Assembly (NCBI GenBank): GCA_040882555.1
Contig: JBBEBC010000160.1
Span: 1-10,656 of the forward strand
Source of the DNA: M30B66 sp040882555
Lineage (GTDB): Bacteria; Bacteroidota; Bacteroidia; M30B66
Length of the DNA: 10,656 nucleotides
Reading direction: 5' to 3'
Positions 6,836-10,656 of the stretch are shown here, one piece after another. Under the pieces are notes generated by a model, which ran no database searches, was not told the origin of the DNA, and saw nothing but the letters and a program-made list of their open reading frames with translations. The first letter of the stretch is position 1, and every line of letters starts with the position of its first letter. Both the position numbers and the translations under genes were made by a program.

Positions 6836-8752
6836 TTATTTGTAAGAACGTTGAACCAACTTAACATTTTCAAAAATCAACTGCTCTTTATGTAACTCCG
6901 CATCTACGTTATCTCCTTTATACTCCCAAGAAGAAACATAGGCAAAGTTGTTATCGTCTCTTAAAGCTTCTCCATCTTCGGTTTGATATTCTTCTCTAAA
7001 GTGACCTCCACAACTTTCGTTGCGATCAAAGGCATCGTCTATCATTAATTCACCAAGTTCAATAAAATCGGCAACTCTAAGTGCTTTCTCAAGTTCAGGA
7101 TTCATTTCATCAGAAGTGCCTGGTATTCTAACGTTTGCCCAGAATTCAGCTTTGATTTCCTGAACCATTTTCTTTGCTTTTTGAAGTCCTTCGGCACTTC
7201 TAGACATACCGCAATATTCCCACATCACTTTACCTAATTTCTTGTGATAGAAATCGGCTGGCTCGGTACCTTTTAGATTGATTAACTTATCAATTCTTTC
7301 TTTTACTTCTTTCTCAGCTTTTTCAAACTCGGGATGATCTGTTGGTATTGCTTTAGTTTGGATATCCTTACTTAGAAATGCTCCAATTGTTATTGGCAAA
7401 ACGAAATAACCATCCGCTAGACCTTGCATAAGAGCAGAAGCTCCAAGTCTGTTTGCACCATGGTCAGAGAAGTTAGCTTCTCCAGTTGCATACAAGCCGT
7501 CAACTGTAGTCATTAAGTTGTAATCAACCCAAAGGCCACCCATGGTATAATGAACAGCAGGATAAATCCTCATAGCTGTTTCGTATGGATTTTCTCCTGT
7601 TATTTTTTCGTAAATCTCGAATAGGTTTCCATATCTAGCTTGAATCACATCTTTGCCCAAACGGCTGATAGCATCAGCGAAATCAAGGTAAACTGCCATT
7701 TTAGATTTCCCAACTCCGTATCCAGCATCACATCTTTCTTTGGCTGCTCGAGAGGCAATATCCCTCGGAACGAGGTTACCAAACGCAGGATACCTTCTTT
7801 CTAGATAATAATCTCTTTCGTTTTCAGGAATATCTATTGGCTTACGACTATCTCCTTTTTCTTTCGGAACCCATATTCTTCCATCGTTCCTTAATGACTC
7901 AGACATGAGGGTAAGTTTCGATTGGTGATCACCTGAAACCGGAATACAAGTAGGGTGGATTTGAGTAAAACAAGGATTACCGAAATAAGCTCCTTTTTTA
8001 TATGCTTTCCAGGCAGCGGTTACATTACTTCCCATGGCATTTGTAGAAAGGAAGAAAACGTTACCATATCCGCCGGTGGCGAGAACCACAGCATGCCCAA
8101 AATATCTCTCAAGCTTACCATTTACCAGATTTCTTGCAATGATGCCTCGAGCTTTACCATCAATCAACACTACATCCATCATCTCGTGGCGAGAATACAT
8201 GTCGACTTGTTTACGACCAATCTGACGACTTAATGCAGAATATGCTCCAAGAAGCAATTGCTGTCCTGTTTGCCCTCTAGCATAAAAAGTCCGGGAAACC
8301 TGCACTCCTCCAAAAGAGCGATTGTCAAGTAATCCTCCGTATTCACGGGCAAAAGGAACACCTTGAGCAACACACTGATCAATAATTGCAGTACTTACTT
8401 CAGCTAAGCGGTGAACATTTGCCTCGCGAGATCTGTAATCGCCACCTTTTATTGTGTCATAGAATAAACGGTGCACAGAGTCTCCGTCATTCGCATAATT
8501 TTTAGCGGCATTTATACCTCCTTGAGCTGCGATACTATGAGCTCGGCGAGGTGAATCTTGAAAACAGAAGACTTTTACTTTGTACCCCATTTCTGCTAGG
8601 GAAGCAGCAGCAGCAGCGCCGGCAAGACCGGAACCAACAACAATTACTTCGATATGCCTTTTATTGGCAGGGTTAACTAAAGGAATGCTGGATTTATATT
8701 TTGTCCACTTCTCTGATAACGATCCTTCGGGTATTCTGGCATCCAGTGTCAT
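6836..8752 (-). CDS. sdhA: Succinate dehydrogenase/fumarate reductase flavoprotein subunit (type B)
   Basis: This is the catalytic subunit interconverting succinate and fumarate with covalently bound FAD. Over its 638 residues one sees the dinucleotide-binding fold VIVVGSGLAGAAAAASLAEM (36-55 region, G40/G42/G45), the covalent flavin histidine H72 in RRAHSIAAQGG, and a substrate-site histidine in HPTCIP (H266). The catalytic arginine is probably R330 in LVPRDIASRA, and H401-R435 in HYTMGG and HGANRLG complete the site. The protein resembles the long Bacillus/Bacteroidota form that pairs with a single cytochrome b subunit. The C-terminal domain ends with the conserved GGHFREEYQTEDGEALR region (582-598). 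It starts 11 bp after the sdhC stop and is followed 22 bp later by sdhB, so the three genes form one transcription unit. The start has no Shine-Dalgarno sequence. Confidence 0.96.
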   Translation of the reverse strand: MTLDARIPEGSLSEKWTKYKSSIPLVNPANKRHIEVIVVGSGLAGAAAAASLAEMGYKVKVFCFQDSPRRAHSIAAQGGINAAKNYANDGDSVHRLFYDTIKGGDYRSREANVHRLAEVSTAIIDQCVAQGVPFAREYGGLLDNRSFGGVQVSRTFYARGQTGQQLLLGAYSALSRQIGRKQVDMYSRHEMMDVVLIDGKARGIIARNLVNGKLERYFGHAVVLATGGYGNVFFLSTNAMGSNVTAAWKAYKKGAYFGNPCFTQIHPTCIPVSGDHQSKLTLMSESLRNDGRIWVPKEKGDSRKPIDIPENERDYYLERRYPAFGNLVPRDIASRAAKERCDAGYGVGKSKMAVYLDFADAISRLGKDVIQARYGNLFEIYEKITGENPYETAMRIYPAVHYTMGGLWVDYNLMTTVDGLYATGEANFSDHGANRLGASALMQGLADGYFVLPITIGAFLSKDIQTKAIPTDHPEFEKAEKEVKERIDKLINLKGTEPADFYHKKLGKVMWEYCGMSRSAEGLQKAKKMVQEIKAEFWANVRIPGTSDEMNPELEKALRVADFIELGELMIDDAFDRNESCGGHFREEYQTEDGEALRDDNNFAYVSSWEYKGDNVDAELHKEQLIFENVKLVQRSYK

Positions 8753-8763
8753 ATGGTGGTATT

Positions 8764-9456
8764 TTAATTTAAGAATAAAAAGAATAAAGGCATTGCGGCA
8801 AATAAGGCTGGTATCAAAATGGCAAATACTCCAATCCCTATTCCTTTAATAACAGGTGTATACCTGTGATGGTTTAAACCAATTGTTTGAAAACCGCTTT
8901 GAAAGCCATGAACAAGGTGAAAACCTAAAGCAAACATGCTTATTACATAGAGTATGGAATACCATGTTTGTGAAAATGCTTCGGCAACAACTGTATACAT
9001 GTCTTTATACTCTATTGGGTCTCCGCTGTATGATATGGTTGGCATATTTCCAAATTTCATCTCGAACCAAAATGTTCTCATATGAATGACAAGGAAAATC
9101 AAAATTAATGTTCCAAGGATTCCCATATTTCTTGAACTCCAAGCAGAACTTTTACTTTGATCGACTTTTGCATAATTACTAGATCGAGCTTTTTGATTGG
9201 TTCTAGAGAGTATAAGACCGTCAAAAACATGCAATAAAATGAATAAGTAATTCACATATGCAACGGTTTTAATTAATGGATTCTGAGTCATGAAATAGGT
9301 GTATTCATTGAAAGCTTGACCGCCATCATCCTTGAAAAGTTGTAGATTTCCTGCAACGTGAACCACTAAAAACAGACATAAAAACAAACCTGAAATTGCC
9401 ATCAGGTATTTTTTTCCTAGTGATGATTTGATTAATCCTGCCGAAACAGTTGCCAT
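8764..9456 (-). CDS. sdhC: Succinate dehydrogenase cytochrome b558 subunit
   Basis: This is the single membrane anchor of a type-B succinate:quinone oxidoreductase, expected to hold two b hemes and react with menaquinone. The 230 residues show five hydrophobic segments at about 15-38, 62-82, 110-128, 165-184 and 202-228. Histidines lie within the membrane segments at H33, H76, H125 and H180/H183, matching the four-ligand pattern of the b558 family in Bacillus and Bacteroidota. No sdhD is present, as expected for this type. It is the first gene of the sdhCAB operon, with a recognisable promoter about 30 bp upstream of its ATG. The start at 9456 places a short basic N-terminus (SSLGKKYLMA) before the first helix, as in homologues. 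Confidence 0.94.
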   Translation of the reverse strand: MATVSAGLIKSSLGKKYLMAISGLFLCLFLVVHVAGNLQLFKDDGGQAFNEYTYFMTQNPLIKTVAYVNYLFILLHVFDGLILSRTNQKARSSNYAKVDQSKSSAWSSRNMGILGTLILIFLVIHMRTFWFEMKFGNMPTISYSGDPIEYKDMYTVVAEAFSQTWYSILYVISMFALGFHLVHGFQSGFQTIGLNHHRYTPVIKGIGIGVFAILIPALFAAMPLFFLFLN

Positions 9457-9788
9457 ATAGTTTAATTTAAAGAGAGGTGTGCAAATGTAGGGCGCACAGA
9501 CGTACTCCGCAATAAGTAAAATTTCTTAAAGTAGTTAATTCTCTAACAGATTGTTTAATAACATTGTTTTGACTTATTGTAAGGCTTGTAAATCAAGCAT
9601 GTGATTGGGTTTGTTGAATTTTGTGATCTGGGCAAATAGATTCAATCATGCATTAATTTAGAATCAATGTAAATAAGCAGGTGAAAAATCTATTTTTAAT
9701 CACATTTCAATGTTTATAAACTATTTGAAAAGTCAATATGTATTTTTTGAATCTAATTAAGTTCGCATATCTAATTTAACTCAATAGT
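9457..9788. other. Divergent intergenic region between sdhC and the lipoprotein gene
   Basis: This 332-bp AT-rich spacer holds the sdh promoter at its left end. The rest contains no credible ORF, tRNA or sRNA signature. A small hairpin is possible at 9584-9598 (GCTTG/CAAGC, 5-nt loop). Towards the lipoprotein gene the nearest promoter-like string is TATTTTTTG at 9741-9749, one base longer than TAnnTTTG, with a TTTG at 9724-9727 that is too close to serve as a normal -33 element. The rightward promoter is therefore unresolved. Confidence 0.6.
9482..9512 (-). promoter_or_regulatory. Predicted Bacteroidota-type promoter of sdhCAB
   Basis: On the minus strand a perfect TAnnTTTG box (TACATTTG, 9489-9482) follows an ATTG -33-like element (TTG at 9512-9510) with 20 nt between them, within the usual spacing for the Bacteroidota primary sigma factor. 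Transcription would begin near 9476, leaving a leader of about 20 nt before the sdhC ATG at 9456. The downstream leader is A/T-rich with no Shine-Dalgarno sequence. Confidence 0.65.
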
Positions 9789-10544
9789 ATGCAATCAACA
9801 AAATCAATTTTACTAGCTTTTTTGGCTTTTGGATTAGTATTAAATTCATGTAAAAAGGATGAAGAAGATCCGGAAACACCAGCTCCTTCTGCAGCGGCAC
9901 CTTCAAGTCCAATTCCGGCGCCAACTGGCTCTGACGGAGCTCTAGTTGCTATTCATACGGCAACGTATATCACTGCTCCAATTGTTGGTGAAATCTATCA
10001 ACCAATTGGTGTTGGGGTGGCTGTTTTTGGAGACCTAGTTAATGGAACTTTTGAGAATGTGGGTACGGTTTCTCTTAATGGAAATAATTTTACATCACAA
10101 AGCAACCAATCATATGTTTATACTCCATCAGCAACTGATATCGATGGAATTGACTTAAGTACAGATATCAATTGGAATGTGAGCGGTGGTGGAAGTTTTT
10201 CATCATTTGCAGCTTCACCAAATAATGAAATACCTTCTGGACCAAAGTACAGCGGACCTACTACTATTCCTAGAACAGCGGCATTCACTTTAAGTTCGTC
10301 AACTCAAATATTAAGCGCCGATTCTATTATTTTTAATGTGATTTCGCCAAGTGGAAATTTATTAAAAACGGTAGCTGGCAATATTTCTTCTGTTGAATTT
10401 ACAGCGGCAGAGATGGGTACTTTGGCGGCAGGAAACGGATATGTTCAAATAGTGCCCTACAATATTGAAGCTCAGACCATTGGTGGCAAACAGATTTATT
10501 TAATTAATGAATCAGTTAGTACCAACGCTGTTACCTTTCAGTAA
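9789..10544 (+). CDS. Putative surface-exposed lipoprotein of unknown function
   Basis: I do not recognise a named family for this 251-residue protein. The N-terminus is a clear lipoprotein signal: a hydrophobic stretch at residues 7-18 and a lipobox L18-N-S-C21. After C21 come KKDEED, a lysine followed by acidic residues, resembling the lipoprotein export signal that sends Bacteroidota lipoproteins to the cell surface. Next is a low-complexity P/A/S-rich linker (about 28-47) and then a Ser/Thr/Gly/Asn-rich, strand-forming domain (about 48-251) without further cysteines, membrane helices or obvious catalytic motifs. It could be a surface-anchored binding or structural protein, which is inference only. 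It is transcribed divergently from sdhCAB with its own 3' hairpin, so it looks monocistronic. The ATG at 9789 is chosen because it gives the complete signal peptide. There is no Shine-Dalgarno sequence. Confidence 0.85.
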   Translation: MQSTKSILLAFLAFGLVLNSCKKDEEDPETPAPSAAAPSSPIPAPTGSDGALVAIHTATYITAPIVGEIYQPIGVGVAVFGDLVNGTFENVGTVSLNGNNFTSQSNQSYVYTPSATDIDGIDLSTDINWNVSGGGSFSSFAASPNNEIPSGPKYSGPTTIPRTAAFTLSSSTQILSADSIIFNVISPSGNLLKTVAGNISSVEFTAAEMGTLAAGNGYVQIVPYNIEAQTIGGKQIYLINESVSTNAVTFQ

Positions 10545-10561
10545 TTAAAACTTAGTTTCTC

Positions 10562-10598
10562 AAAAGGGCATTGGAAATTTATTTTTTCATGTCCTTTT
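10562..10598 (+). terminator. Candidate terminator of the lipoprotein gene
   Basis: An inverted repeat AAAAGGGCAT (10562-10571) and ATGTCCTTTT (10589-10598) can form a 10-bp stem with one G-U pair and a 17-nt loop, 17 bp after the stop codon. The T-run forms the end of the right arm and continues by one base. The large loop and short U-tail make it weaker than the sdh terminator. Confidence 0.4.
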
Positions 10599-10606
10599 TC
10601 TAATTG

Positions 10607-10638
10607 AAAAACCCCCTGCCCAATTAAGGAACAGAGGG
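10607..10638 (-). terminator. Candidate leftward terminator for a gene beyond the right edge
   Basis: Read on the minus strand, CCCTCTG (10638-10632) and CAGGGGG (10618-10612) pair over 7 bp with one U-G pair and a 13-nt loop, followed directly by five T residues (10611-10607). A T-tail in this direction only suggests that a minus-strand gene to the right of the window ends here, converging on the lipoprotein gene. Confidence 0.4.
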
Positions 10639-10656
10639 ATAAATCACCACGATTAT

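Noticed and set aside
7955..9089. Several plus-strand ORFs of 63-92 codons opposite sdhA and sdhC
   Set aside because: They are antisense to strongly conserved coding sequence and have no start signals or recognisable domains.
1..10656. Mobile elements, CRISPR arrays, defence systems, tRNA or rRNA genes
   Set aside because: No transposase or integrase, no repeat-spacer pattern and no RNA gene signature was seen on either strand. Gene content is housekeeping and envelope.

Overview
The window looks like an AT-rich chromosomal segment of a Bacteroidota bacterium, most likely a flavobacterium or a close relative. Four things support this: a type IX secretion (T9SS) C-terminal sorting domain, a DUF4421-type protein known from this phylum, a lipoprotein with a charged surface-export signal after the lipidated cysteine, and Bacteroidota-type -7 promoter boxes (TAnnTTTG). 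None of the starts preceded by non-coding DNA has a recognisable Shine-Dalgarno sequence, which also fits the phylum.

Layout. Bases 1-2215 (+) hold the 3' part of a secreted multidomain T9SS protein, followed 7 bp later by a DUF4421 putative outer-membrane or periplasmic protein. Bases 2260-4161 (-) encode a long PurF-family glutamine amidotransferase/phosphoribosyltransferase. Bases 4303-5886 (-) encode an ATP-dependent DNA ligase of the bacterial repair-associated family. Bases 6067-9456 (-) are a compact sdhC-sdhA-sdhB operon for a type-B succinate:quinone oxidoreductase, bounded by a recognisable promoter near 9482-9512 and a 17-bp-stem terminator at 6011-6049. A 332-bp divergent spacer separates sdhC from a surface-type lipoprotein gene at 9789-10544 (+). 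Two hairpins after that gene look like a terminator for it and a terminator for a leftward gene lying beyond the right edge.

How the genes work together. The three sdh products form one membrane complex linking the TCA cycle to the menaquinone pool. The T9SS protein and its DUF4421 neighbour are probably co-transcribed and both act in the cell envelope. The purF-like and ligase genes look like independent units that happen to face the same way.

Most of the window is ordinary core and envelope gene content, and I saw no mobile element, CRISPR array, RNA gene or clear novel multi-gene system. The points worth a second look are the ligase without its usual helicase/nuclease partners, the divergent PurF paralogue, the T9SS/DUF4421 pair, and the uncharacterised lipoprotein divergent from sdhCAB.
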